Origin: Pyrinomonadaceae bacterium
GTDB taxonomy: Bacteria > Acidobacteriota > Blastocatellia > Pyrinomonadales > Pyrinomonadaceae
DNA length: 64,000 nucleotides
Reading direction: 5' to 3'
NCBI GenBank assembly: GCA_019694395.1
Contig: JAIBCC010000001.1
Coordinates: 186,001-250,000, forward strand
Both the position numbers and the translations under genes were made by a program. Within the stretch, counting starts at the first letter, position 1, and each line of letters starts with the position of its first letter. Under the pieces are notes generated by a model. The model was not told the origin of the DNA. It made no database searches and saw only the letters and a list, made by a program, of their open reading frames with translations. Shown piece after piece: positions 37,576 to 46,115 of the stretch.

Positions 37576-38691
37576 TTACTTAAATTTTAATGACTTCAAA
37601 ATTTGTAAAAACTCGCTCTGAGAATAATTAGCTCTGTCCTGACATAATTTTACATTTTTTTCCTGATTGTCGTGGCAGGAAAAATAAATTATCACTAATT
37701 GATATTTCCCGTCTTTCTTACGCGCGCCCATCCATTTTGCATCATAAAAGCCATCCTCATTGCTGGTAGAAAAAACGCCTAACGAACCATCTATTTCAGG
37801 TGTGGACACTTCAGCATCATTTTTTCTAGTTTCATACTCAATGTAGAGCTGATCATCTGCCTTTTCTTTGCTAAATAATTCGTCCTGCAAGTTGATTTCA
37901 AATCCCCCGGAATCGGATCGTTTGAAATTGAATGTAGTAAATCCTTCCATTTGTTGAACATCTTTATCTTTAATAAAGGCTGGAGATAGCGAAAAAGTAA
38001 TGCCGTTTTCGTTATACACGGTATTTTTGGTGACAAAAAATATTTTCACAGCCCCGGCAGATTTGGCGATTGTCGCCACATCTTCCATATTTCCATAGTT
38101 CTCTGCACGGACAAATATTATTTTTTTATTCTTGCTTTTGGTCTTCAAACGACTCGTAATCGCTGTTTTCAAAGCAGTAGCCGAAAATGGTTTGCCGTCC
38201 ATTAAATATGCGCCGTTTTTATCAAACGCCACGGCAATCGCATTTTTGTCGAGGGGAAAACCGTTATTACTCTCAGAAATCTCTCCGATAAAATCAATCT
38301 CAATCCCGTTATTAAAAGGAAGAGAATCCTCCGTTCCGGCATAAACCAAAAGTGTCAGCGGATTCGGTTTCGGTCTAACAACGGGATTTTTAATTTCCAA
38401 GGGGAGCAAAATTGGCGAGGCGCTAATTTTGTTGATGGTTCCGAAAAGTTTCGCCATCTCTTCTGCCGAAACTGAACGGTCAGCCGCTAAATGAATAGTT
38501 TTCTCAAAAAAGCCTTGGTCAACCCGATTTTGGATAACATCATCCAACTTTTTGATTAAAACAGAAGTGTCGGCAGACGTTCCGGTTTCTTCATAATTAA
38601 GTTTCAGTTTTAGTGGATTTTGGGCAAACCCCTGATAACCAAAGATGTTGCCAAATAAAACCATCAAAATTAAAAAATATCCGGTCTTCAT
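37576..38691 (-). CDS. Exported protein with two ExbD-like periplasmic domains, no ExbD membrane helix
   Basis: 371 residues, AGGAG upstream and a signal peptide (1-24). Residues about 35-105 and 148-220 each resemble the periplasmic domain of ExbD/TolR (HLAADRSVSAEEMAKLFGTINK; then NGAYLMDGKPFSATALKTAI, IIFVRAENYGNMEDVATIAKSAGAV). The C-terminal 140 residues are of unknown type with two Cys. ExbD normally carries an N-terminal membrane helix and works with ExbB and TonB; this protein seems to be soluble or secreted. It may sense or bind peptidoglycan, but that is inference. Confidence 0.65.
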   Translation of the reverse strand: MKTGYFLILMVLFGNIFGYQGFAQNPLKLKLNYEETGTSADTSVLIKKLDDVIQNRVDQGFFEKTIHLAADRSVSAEEMAKLFGTINKISASPILLPLEIKNPVVRPKPNPLTLLVYAGTEDSLPFNNGIEIDFIGEISESNNGFPLDKNAIAVAFDKNGAYLMDGKPFSATALKTAITSRLKTKSKNKKIIFVRAENYGNMEDVATIAKSAGAVKIFFVTKNTVYNENGITFSLSPAFIKDKDVQQMEGFTTFNFKRSDSGGFEINLQDELFSKEKADDQLYIEYETRKNDAEVSTPEIDGSLGVFSTSNEDGFYDAKWMGARKKDGKYQLVIIYFSCHDNQEKNVKLCQDRANYSQSEFLQILKSLKFK

Positions 38692-38760
38692 TTTCTTTTT
38701 CTCCTCTTCAATTAAAATATCAGTCTAAACTTCAAGAAGTCTCAGCAATCAAAAAAATAT

Positions 38761-39726
38761 TTACTCCATCTTTGGCGGCTTGCCGTCCTGATAAACGAAA
38801 ACATGGAAAACATATCTTGCGCCATACTCAATCAAGCCATCAAGTTTACCGTTGTTTTCCATTTCAGCCAGTTTTTGAATTATGAAATTTTGTTCTTCGG
38901 CAGTTAAATGCTTTCGGGCAATATCAAAAGCATAACCCGATGTATGCGGGGGTCTTGAATCCTTACCCATAACCTTAAAGGAGTTTGCATTGGTTTTGTT
39001 CAAATCAATTTGATAATCCATCGAACGAACCATATCGCTTATTTTCAACGGACGATTAAATTTCTTTTGATAACTGTCAGCAACTTCTTCGATAACCTTT
39101 TTGGCTTCTGGATTTATCATTCTTAACAGTCTGATTCGCATTTGCTTTCTGTCTTTTGGATTGTTCAAATCATATTTTTCTCCGTCAAAATCGTCAGCAA
39201 GTTTTTTTAAGAAGGCAAATTTCGGCGAATCCGGTTGTAAAGGTTTTGTCCTCTCTTCAAAACTAAATGAGCTAAATTCATCCTCAGTTACTTTTTCCTC
39301 AAAATCAACCAAATATGTTTCGGTCGCCAGCGGCAACTCAACCAACTCACCTTTTGCCCGTTTTTCTGCTAAATCAGCAAAATCGAGGGGTTGGACATAA
39401 CCCGCATCAACCATTTCTTGCAATCTTTTAGACTGTTTCGGAACGCCGCAACACAACTCTACCATGACATTTAATCCGGGTGGTCTCTCTCCGGTAGGCT
39501 GATCTCTTTTTTCATTAGCTTTATCTAATTGTTGTTTCCAAAATTCTTGGGTTACTTTCAAATTGGTTTTGCTTGAAACTGTTGGAGACGGATTTTGTTT
39601 TCCGTTGGAGACGGTTTGGTTCTGATTTGTTGAATTAATACCCGTTTGGTTGTTTTGACAGGCAGTGCTACCAATAAAACACAAACCTAAAATTAAAAAT
39701 ATAAACAGGGGCAGTTGTTTTTTCAT
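38761..39726 (-). CDS. Lipoprotein with M15-like peptidase fold (DUF5715-like)
   Basis: 321 residues from the ATG at 39726 (a GTG five codons upstream is the other option). Lipobox FIGSTAC is followed by an Asn/Gln/Thr-rich linker. The C-terminal domain (about 225-321) has RPLKISDMVRSMDYQ, PPHTSGYAFDIARKHLT and YGARYVFHVFVYQDG. These keep the His, Asp and last His of an M15/VanY-type zinc site, as in DUF5715 proteins. It could cut peptide cross-links in the wall. The neighbouring lytic transglycosylase supports a wall function. Confidence 0.75.
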   Translation of the reverse strand: MKKQLPLFIFLILGLCFIGSTACQNNQTGINSTNQNQTVSNGKQNPSPTVSSKTNLKVTQEFWKQQLDKANEKRDQPTGERPPGLNVMVELCCGVPKQSKRLQEMVDAGYVQPLDFADLAEKRAKGELVELPLATETYLVDFEEKVTEDEFSSFSFEERTKPLQPDSPKFAFLKKLADDFDGEKYDLNNPKDRKQMRIRLLRMINPEAKKVIEEVADSYQKKFNRPLKISDMVRSMDYQIDLNKTNANSFKVMGKDSRPPHTSGYAFDIARKHLTAEEQNFIIQKLAEMENNGKLDGLIEYGARYVFHVFVYQDGKPPKME

Positions 39727-39757
39727 AATTATTGTCCACACAATTTATTTTATCGGA

Positions 39758-40726
39758 TCATTTTTTGCTTAAAGGCTCCATTTCAATTCCGAAAGTTTTC
39801 GGATTTTCGCCAACTATGTAAGCCGCCAGGAATTTTGGAACATATTTGTAATTTTCAACCGTAAACTGTTTGGTCCCTTTGCTTGGATCTTTGAGAATAG
39901 ATTTTCTTAAATTCCAATAAGTAAAATCTTCGCTATTACTCTCGTTGTTTTTGCTGATTAGGAGCTTTATACTTCCTTGACCGGCGTTATAAGAAGAAAT
40001 TGCAAAAAGCGCACCGATGGAATTATTTCCAAAATCATTATCCATTAATTTTTTGAAATATTTAGCCGCCGCTTCTGCTGACAATTTGTGATCGCATCTT
40101 TCATCAGTTTTTTTAGGTGTCGCTCCTTTTACGGTTTTGAGTCCATAATCAGCTCCCATTTGGGTCGAAAATTGGAACATTCCTAATCCTCCGGTGGGGG
40201 CTTGAAGACAAGGGCAAAATTCAGATTCGATCATGGGAATATAAATCCCAAGTTGTGCCGGCAATCCGTTATTAACAAAGGCAGAGATCAAATCAGGCGC
40301 GACTGCTTTTCCCCGTTGCAAAACGTCAGTCAGATTACCACTCATTCTACATTCCGAAGATTTAATGCTTTTAATTGATAGTCTTTTGAAATAAAAATCC
40401 ACCTGTTCCTTGACGGCTGCTAACCCATCTCCATCAATGTAGGGTTTTACTCCATCTCCATCAACCTTGTTTTTTTCAGGAAAAAGAAGCAGGAATTCAT
40501 TGGATTTTCTTGCAACAAAGCGATATTTTTCCTCCTCATTCATTTGGGCATATTTTAGATCCTGAGGCTCAGACTGTTTATCCTCGCTCATTTGATTATT
40601 ATCTAAATTTGCGGGCGCGGATGTGGTGTTTGTGGTTAAAACAGGCTTTACAAATGCACAGGAAATCCCGGAGATTGAAAATGTCATTGTCAACAGAGTC
40701 AATCCTAAACGTAGTCGAATTTTCAT
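39758..40726 (-). CDS. Lytic murein transglycosylase (SLT domain), probable lipoprotein
   Basis: 322 residues, AAGGAG upstream. The N-terminus carries a Cys at 23 in an imperfect lipobox (SISGISC). The catalytic domain starts near 155: IPMIESEF with Glu167 as catalytic residue, GGLGMFQFSTQMGADYGL, then SSYNAGQGS. This order is that of family 1 lytic transglycosylases (MltD-like), which cleave MurNAc-GlcNAc bonds giving anhydroMurNAc ends. LysM repeats are absent. Together with the M15-like gene 31 bases downstream it suggests a wall-remodelling pair. Confidence 0.87.
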   Translation of the reverse strand: MKIRLRLGLTLLTMTFSISGISCAFVKPVLTTNTTSAPANLDNNQMSEDKQSEPQDLKYAQMNEEEKYRFVARKSNEFLLLFPEKNKVDGDGVKPYIDGDGLAAVKEQVDFYFKRLSIKSIKSSECRMSGNLTDVLQRGKAVAPDLISAFVNNGLPAQLGIYIPMIESEFCPCLQAPTGGLGMFQFSTQMGADYGLKTVKGATPKKTDERCDHKLSAEAAAKYFKKLMDNDFGNNSIGALFAISSYNAGQGSIKLLISKNNESNSEDFTYWNLRKSILKDPSKGTKQFTVENYKYVPKFLAAYIVGENPKTFGIEMEPLSKK

Positions 40727-40893
40727 GCTTTTAGCTCCTTATATTTAATTCAAATACTTGCCATTCGGCTGATAGGTTTATTAGTCTTTAAAATGATTGT
40801 TTCCCCTTCTCATTTTCTTTTTCTCCGTAATTGGAAAAATCAGCCCTTAATTAAATAAACGGAAAATTCGATGAATAAAGGTCCAAAAGGTTT

Positions 40894-41390
40894 TTAGGCT
40901 TTATCCATCGGTGTTGGTTTCCTGGTCTTGAAAAAATCATTAGCATTCAGCCAAAAGATTTCGGCTGGGATTTCAAATTTCGCGCAGATATTGTTTTAAC
41001 CGACCATTCTTTTTCGTTTTACTTCCATACGGTCGGCACTGATTAATTTGAATCCAACACTTTTACACCTTTGCCTATCGTAACCTTTTGTTGAGAGCAG
41101 GCTTGCTGCCAAGGCACTGTGCCTTCGACACAAGTTACTGTTGTGACGCTCCGGGTATTATTCGGGAATTTACCGCCTGCCTTTTCTTCCTTGGGCTGTT
41201 TGTTTTTCTTTTTCGATTTGTCGTCACCCAGATAGCCTTGGACAGCATCGTCCAGATTGGTCGTTGTGGTTGATTCGGCAGGTTTGGTGGTGTCTGCCGG
41301 TTTTTCTGCTGCAATGTCGGTTTTTCCGATATTGCAAGCTCAGATCAGCAGGCAAAGTGTTGCAATTGCTAAAAATGTTTTAATGTTCAT
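40894..41390 (-). pseudogene. Degraded lipoprotein gene (in-frame stops and a frameshift)
   Basis: From the ATG at 41390 the frame reads a signal peptide (MNIKTFLAIATLCLLI), then TGA at 41340-41342, then ACN. TGA probably replaces the Gly codon of a GAC lipobox. The frame stays open for 98 codons (Lys/Thr-rich linker, then CVEGTVPWQQACSQQKVTIGK) to a stop at 41043. A one-base shift continues into an SH3-like tail (ISADRMEVKRKRMVG, a TAA at 40996, then NNICAKFEIPAEIFWLNANDFF) ending at 40894. Three separate lesions make a real pseudogene more likely than a read error. Confidence 0.75.
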
Positions 41391-41441
41391 ATTTCTAAAA
41401 GTTAAATTCATCGTGTCACCTCTTTTGTTTTTATTGCGCCT

Positions 41442-42494
41442 CTATTTTTTGTAGTTCTCTGTCACAAACTGATTAATTAATTTATTCAGATTTGCCTTTT
41501 CCCAAATCGCTAAACCGTCGGCGTTAGGAATCTTTTTATAGACAGCAGATGATTTACCCTGCTCATATTTGATTGGGTCTGTTAAGTAAGCGATCATAAA
41601 TTTTCTCCCCGGCGCGTTGTCTGTAAATTTTAGGTATTCCGTCCGGTCGGCTTTGGGGTAATATGATTTACTTTCAATTCCGATAAACTCCGCCATAAAT
41701 TTCAGCTTGGCGTATCTTAAGCTCTGCTGACCGGCGGTGTCCTCAAAATAAGCAATCAGATCGTTTAGTTCCCGAACTGAAAAATTACGGGTATAACTTA
41801 ATTTCAAACCTTCTTTTCTCCATTCTTCGACCGGAAAGTTCTTTCTGTTTGTCTCGTTATTGATTTTGAACGCCATTTCCTCCAAATGTTCATAATTGGC
41901 TTTGACGAACGATTTCTGGTCGGGGGTTAGTTTGTTATTAACTTTCAGGGCAGCATCAATTTTTTTCGCCCAAAAGTTTGGGCTTTTTTTTATCTCAGCT
42001 TTGGTGGCTTCGGTTTGCCGCGCCAAAGCCAACAGCTCATCCGTGCCAATGTATTGGTTCATTCGAGCCGTTAGTTCAAACAATCTGGTGACTGCCTGCT
42101 TTTTTGACAGCGAGGAGGCAGCGGTTCGGGTTTGAACGGCAAACGATTCATCGGGAATCAGTTTGTAGATCGAAAAGATCCAATAAAGTTGGGTCTGAGT
42201 TCCCGGCTCTTTGATGACGGATTTGACATCATCATAGAGTAGATCAATAACCGCAGTTTTTGACTTACCCGCCAGATCCTGACGAGCAGCCCATTTTTCT
42301 GCCACTAATTCGGCATCTTTCGTGTTGGGGCTGTTGCCTGAAACTATCTCTTTGAGTTGATTGATCAACATCGTCACAGAGTTTGCCTCAAACGGTTTAT
42401 CCTGCGCCAACCCCGTCAAGCTCAAAACCGAACCCATCAGCGACAAAACCAAAACTAATTTTGTCCAATTATTTTTGAAACTGCTCAACTTCAT
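41442..42494 (-). CDS. Exported DUF2059-like protein
   Basis: 350 residues. The start at 42494 is chosen because GGAG is correctly placed before it and a signal peptide (MKLSSFKNNWTKLVLVLSLMG) begins there; the open frame extends 40 codons upstream without such signals. Near residues 255-285 the segment FSVRELNDLIAYFEDTAGQQSLRYAKLKF resembles the short helical DUF2059 motif. The rest is helical with no recognised domain. Location is periplasm or outside. Function unknown. Confidence 0.72.
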   Translation of the reverse strand: MKLSSFKNNWTKLVLVLSLMGSVLSLTGLAQDKPFEANSVTMLINQLKEIVSGNSPNTKDAELVAEKWAARQDLAGKSKTAVIDLLYDDVKSVIKEPGTQTQLYWIFSIYKLIPDESFAVQTRTAASSLSKKQAVTRLFELTARMNQYIGTDELLALARQTEATKAEIKKSPNFWAKKIDAALKVNNKLTPDQKSFVKANYEHLEEMAFKINNETNRKNFPVEEWRKEGLKLSYTRNFSVRELNDLIAYFEDTAGQQSLRYAKLKFMAEFIGIESKSYYPKADRTEYLKFTDNAPGRKFMIAYLTDPIKYEQGKSSAVYKKIPNADGLAIWEKANLNKLINQFVTENYKK

Positions 42495-42678
42495 CGTTAT
42501 TCTCCTGCAACTGAAAATGTCAGTCCTAAATTTCATCTTTCCGCGACCTTCCATGAATTTTCGGGCAGAATCACTTTTCGCATCCGTTCGGTAAATCTCT
42601 AACCCGTCGCACACAAAGTTTTGTCATCAACCAAAAGTTGGACTTTTATTGTTCCAATCAAATCTCGAAGGAGTTGTC

Positions 42679-43272
42679 TTAGACGACCATAGTTATAATA
42701 TAATCCAATCCAGCAATATAGTTAGCGTCACATAACATAGTGACGGTTTGCTGAAATGGACTACACGTTCCATTTATCGAGCTATAAAGATCCAAAGTTA
42801 CAGTTCTGCCTTCACAACCCATACAATACTCTCTTCCTGGTCCAACGCCGCCATTGATACATATTCCAACGGGACAAGTTTCACTTAGTGCCATCACCGC
42901 ACTCGGAACAACCACCGAAGAAATTAACGGCAGCATTACCATCGAAGCCAACCCGACTCTCTTGACTACTTCACGTCTGGAAACTCCGCCAAAATGATCG
43001 GCTAATTCACCCGCGTTTTCGAGCAGACCGTCCTGCTTTAATCCATCAACCGCTAGCCAGACAAAATCTTCGCTGACGAGTGTTTTCAGTTCTTTGCTCA
43101 TCAAATCGCTGATTTCGGCAACCGTCCGTTTGCCGTCGCAAAGTTGATAGACTAAACCCGCAGTTTGATTCAAGCAAAAGGCTTTATTGATGTTTAAGTC
43201 GTAAATCAAGACCTCATTTTCCAAGTCCTGAACGACAATGTTTGCCTTTCGGCTGATTGGGTAATTTGTCAT
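42679..43272 (-). CDS. PqqD/RRE-domain protein with internal twin-arginine-like signal and Cys-rich tail
   Basis: 197 residues, AGGAG upstream. Residues 1-90 form a PqqD-type RiPP-recognition winged helix (IVVQDLENEVLIYDLNINKAFCLNQTAGLVYQLCDG, then VWLAVDGLKQDGLLENAG). An internal SRREVVKRVGL (98-108) precedes a hydrophobic stretch to 128 ending VMA-LS, like a Tat signal in mid-chain. The last 68 residues carry six Cys (133, 138, 150, 153, 170, 181). No radical SAM or peptide maturase lies nearby. Similar PqqD fusions exist in Acidobacteriota as I recall; function is unknown. Confidence 0.78.
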   Translation of the reverse strand: MTNYPISRKANIVVQDLENEVLIYDLNINKAFCLNQTAGLVYQLCDGKRTVAEISDLMSKELKTLVSEDFVWLAVDGLKQDGLLENAGELADHFGGVSRREVVKRVGLASMVMLPLISSVVVPSAVMALSETCPVGICINGGVGPGREYCMGCEGRTVTLDLYSSINGTCSPFQQTVTMLCDANYIAGLDYIITMVV

Positions 43273-43594
43273 TTGAAATATAATCTCCTGCGAAAAGTTC
43301 GATACTTTTTTTAACTGTAAATAATTAGTGCGAATTCTTGATGAATTGCCACCGCACTTTAGTCGGTGGAACTTTTAAGACCACACAGTTTAGGCTTGAG
43401 CCAAATTAAAAAAATTAAATAATTCCGAATAGCTTTAGCTCAAGCAAAAAGGATGATTGATAATTTTTATACCCAATTCGACTAAAGTCCTTTAACTCAC
43501 TAATTTCAGTTCCTCTGGTTGAAACCAGAGGCAATTCATAAAAACAAATACACGAATTATCTACAGTTACTAAATTTTCAAACTTTCATTTGAA
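43273..43594. other. Intergenic region with a short palindrome
   Basis: No gene is seen. The main structure is CCTCTGGTT, two bases, AACCAGAGG (43512-43531), a perfect 9-base hairpin of the REP type, flanked by CTAAAGTC and TTTAGTCGG sequences. It could be a repetitive extragenic palindrome. No transposase is present in the window. Confidence 0.5.
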
Positions 43595-44929
43595 TCACTC
43601 TGCTTTAACTTCACGCATCCAATTTTGTAATTTTTCAATATCCTTCGTGACCGTCCGCGAAGCCGCAAACAGAACAAGAGCCAATAAAATGCTCAAAACT
43701 GGGATGGCATACATTGCGGAATGCAATCCTTCGGCGCGAAACGGTTCGAGCGCAGTTTGTGAAACGTCAGTCACTCCGGCAATTTGGGCAGCACGTTTGG
43801 TAAAAAAATCGCTCAACATCCCCGTTCCGTAAGGTCCGAGCGATGCGCCTAAAACATACATGGCAAAGAAATAAACCGCCATCGCCGTTCCACGCATTCC
43901 GGGTTCGATGATGTCCTGAATGGTTGAATAAACCGTCGAATAATAAAAATACATCAGCGCACAGCCTGTCCCCATCAAAATTAAAAATGGAACAGTTGCG
44001 CCTTGAGGCTGATTAAGTGCGAAAAAAAGAAACGGAATTGAAAACAAAATTGCTGTTGCTCCGACTAACAATCGTCCGTTTTGACGTTTTCTCATCATTG
44101 CATCGCCGATAAATCCGCTGATGAACAGTCCGGGCGCACCCATCAAGCCATAAACAATCATCGAAACGTAGTTTGCCGATTGAATATCCGCCCCGTGATA
44201 GCGCATCAAAAACGGCGTAATAAACGAGCCGATGGCATACATATTAAAATTGTGAATCGCGCCCGAAATAATTATCCAGCGCATTGTTGGCGAACCAAGA
44301 ATCAATTTATAAGGCGAACCTTCGCGTTTTTGCTCGCCGATGTCGTGCGATTCCGTTGCACCGCGTTTCGGCTCTTTGATAAAAAGGACAGCAATCGCAC
44401 ATAAAACGCCCGGAACTCCGGCGACAAAAAATGCGGTTCGCCAACCGTAATTTTTGGTGATCGTGCCGCTGACGGCAAAGCTCAAAGCAATTCCGACAGG
44501 CAGACCGAGCATAAAAAACGAAAGAGCTTTCGCCCGCCAATTTGCGGGAAAAAGATCGCCGATCAACGAATTTGCCGCCGGAGCGCACGAGGCTTCACCG
44601 ACTCCAACCCCAAGCCGCAAAACAAAAATCTGCCAAAAGTTCTGTGCCAAACCCGAACCGACGGTCAGCAAACTCCAGACAAAAACCCCTGCCGAAAGTA
44701 TCCCTTTGCGCCCCATTTTGTCCGCCAATCACCCCAGCGGAACGCCGACAAACGCATACAAAAGCGTAAAAGCCGTGCCAAGTGCGCCAAGCGCGGAATC
44801 GCTCAAACCAAATTCTTTCCGCACCGACTCGCCCACCGCCCCCAAAATCTGACGGTCAAAAAAATTCATCGTGTTGATAGCAAACAACACGAAAAGCGCA
44901 AACCAAATAGCAGATTTTTTTTCATTCAT
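43595..44929 (-). pseudogene. MFS transporter gene with one in-frame stop
   Basis: The ATG at 44929 opens a major-facilitator protein (FALFVLFAINTMNFFDRQILGAVG, then LLYAFVGVPLG). TGA at 44729-44731 interrupts at the position where such proteins read VPLG-Arg-LADKMGRK; CGA to TGA is one change. The same frame then continues 377 residues with all further helices, including SFFMLGLPVGIALSF and GMRGTAMAVYFFAMYVLGASLGPYGTG. It resembles Spinster-like sugar or lipid carriers. Everything except this codon looks intact, so inactivation is recent, or the base is an assembly error. Confidence 0.85.
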
Positions 44930-44944
44930 AATCAAATAATCGCA

Positions 44945-45022
44945 GCAGTGTCACTTGGCAGTAACAGTCAGTCATTTAGTAAAGAAGTATTGATTGCTAA
45001 CTGCCACTGCTACTGTTGACTG
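44945..45022. repeat. Imperfect hairpin of CAGTAACAGTC type
   Basis: GCAGTGTCACTTGGCAGT at the left and ACTGCCACTGC with TACTGTTGACTGA at the right form an imperfect hairpin with AAGTATTGATT in the loop. A related hairpin with the same loop sequence lies on the other side of the next gene (45337). Confidence 0.5.
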
Positions 45023-45027
45023 ATTTC

Positions 45028-45288
45028 TTATTTCTTAAATAATCGAACCAACAGATTCAAAACTAAGGCAAAAACCGGTGCGCCAAACATCGGGGCAACG
45101 TAGTCAAACCCCGCGTCAAAGATTTGGTTGCCGAACATCACTAGTCCCATTCCGCCGACAAACCCGCCAATCGCCCCTACGACAACACTCAATATCGAAC
45201 CAAGTTCGCCGCGATTATTTTTGAAAAAATTTTCGACCATCAAACCGATAACTACACCAACTGCCACAAAATAAATAAGAATTAGCAT
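45028..45288 (-). CDS. Small membrane protein, GlsB/YeaQ-like
   Basis: 86 residues, AGGAG upstream. Three hydrophobic segments with Gly-rich turns (LGSILSVVVGAIGGFVGGMGLVMFG), as in the GlsB/YeaQ/YmgE (transglycosylase-associated) family. Proteins of this family are stress-related inner-membrane proteins of unknown mechanism. The gene is flanked by two related hairpins. Confidence 0.65.
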   Translation of the reverse strand: MLILIYFVAVGVVIGLMVENFFKNNRGELGSILSVVVGAIGGFVGGMGLVMFGNQIFDAGFDYVAPMFGAPVFALVLNLLVRLFKK

Positions 45289-45336
45289 TTCGTTTTCTCC
45301 TTTTAAGTAGTTAACAACAGTTTTGTTAAATAATAT

Positions 45337-45387
45337 TTTGTTAGTTAAGTGAGAAAGTATTGATTACTCAGTCACTTAACTAACAAA
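45337..45387. repeat. Perfect 16-base inverted repeat
   Basis: TTTGTTAGTTAAGTGA (45337-45352) pairs exactly with TCACTTAACTAACAAA (45372-45387) around a 19-base loop containing AAGTATTGATT. It lies upstream of the GlsB-like gene. Confidence 0.85.
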
Positions 45388-45397
45388 TAAGTGACTT

Positions 45398-45425
45398 CCC
45401 TTTACCCTTTACTTTTTACCTACTG
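45398..45425. repeat. 7-base tandem repeat (4 units)
   Basis: CCCTTTA, CCCTTTA, CTTTTTA, CCTACTG in the gap after the exported 152-residue protein gene. Confidence 0.6.
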
Positions 45426-45443
45426 CTTAAAATGTTTTGTTTT

Positions 45444-45902
45444 TCACTGGATCGGGTTCAGTATTTCTTCCCGCATCAGATGACTGGAAACAACATCGCG
45501 CAGTTCGCGTGATTGTGCATCTGCTTTGTCTTTGGCTTCTTGCGAGCCGTAATGTTTGAGAGCAATTTCGTTGTATTTTCGTCCATTTTCTGCATTTTCG
45601 AGAGCATCAGAGTAAGTTTTGAAATAGACAACTAACGCCACGTCCCAACTGTTTGGTCCTTCGCCCGTGGGTTGGTTGAGCCATTTGTAATCCAAAATCA
45701 CGCCCTGTTTTTTTGCTTCATCCAGAATAGGTTTGCTGTGTTCCCTTCGGAATTTCATATAATCTGCGCCTTTTCCGGGCTTAATTTCATAGAAAGTAAC
45801 TCGCATAACCGAACCGGGATTGGATGCGGGGGCAGTCGTTTGTGCCTGTGCGCCAATCGCTAACAAACCTAAAAGCATTAACGTTAAGTAAATTCGTTTC
45901 AT
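45444..45902 (-). CDS. Small exported protein, possible dimeric alpha/beta-barrel fold
   Basis: 152 residues, AGGAG upstream and a signal peptide (1-20, ending AQAQ). The mature part (MRVTFYEIKPGKGADYMKFRREHSKPIL, then WDVALVVYFKTYSDALE) has the look of NIPSNAP/ferredoxin-like barrels, in which the first strand ends in a KPGK turn. No catalytic residues can be assigned. It is a single gene between repeats. Confidence 0.72.
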   Translation of the reverse strand: MKRIYLTLMLLGLLAIGAQAQTTAPASNPGSVMRVTFYEIKPGKGADYMKFRREHSKPILDEAKKQGVILDYKWLNQPTGEGPNSWDVALVVYFKTYSDALENAENGRKYNEIALKHYGSQEAKDKADAQSRELRDVVSSHLMREEILNPIQ

Positions 45903-46115
45903 TTGTTTTCTCCTGTAAATTTCAAATCTTGTGCAAAAACTAAATGCTTCTTTTTCGGATTGTCGCGGCGTTCATTTCAAACGACAATCCTCCCAAATTT
46001 TGTTTTCTACTCACCTAAACAAGATTTGGGGCAAAAAAAGGTCATCCTTAAAAAAAATTTTTATTTTTTAAAGTTTCTGTTCTATAATCGGGGCTATCTT
46101 TCCCCAGTGAACTAA

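Noticed and set aside
41088..41273. Plus-strand open frame of 61 codons
   Set aside because: It lies antisense to the lipoprotein pseudogene, whose minus-strand reading has clear signal peptide and linker character.
41340..44731. Use of TGA as a sense codon (Gly or Arg), suggested by in-frame TGA in two genes
   Set aside because: TGA ends ordinary genes here (for example the AAA ATPase and purC), the two sites would need different amino acids, and the lipoprotein gene has other lesions. Decay or read error is simpler.
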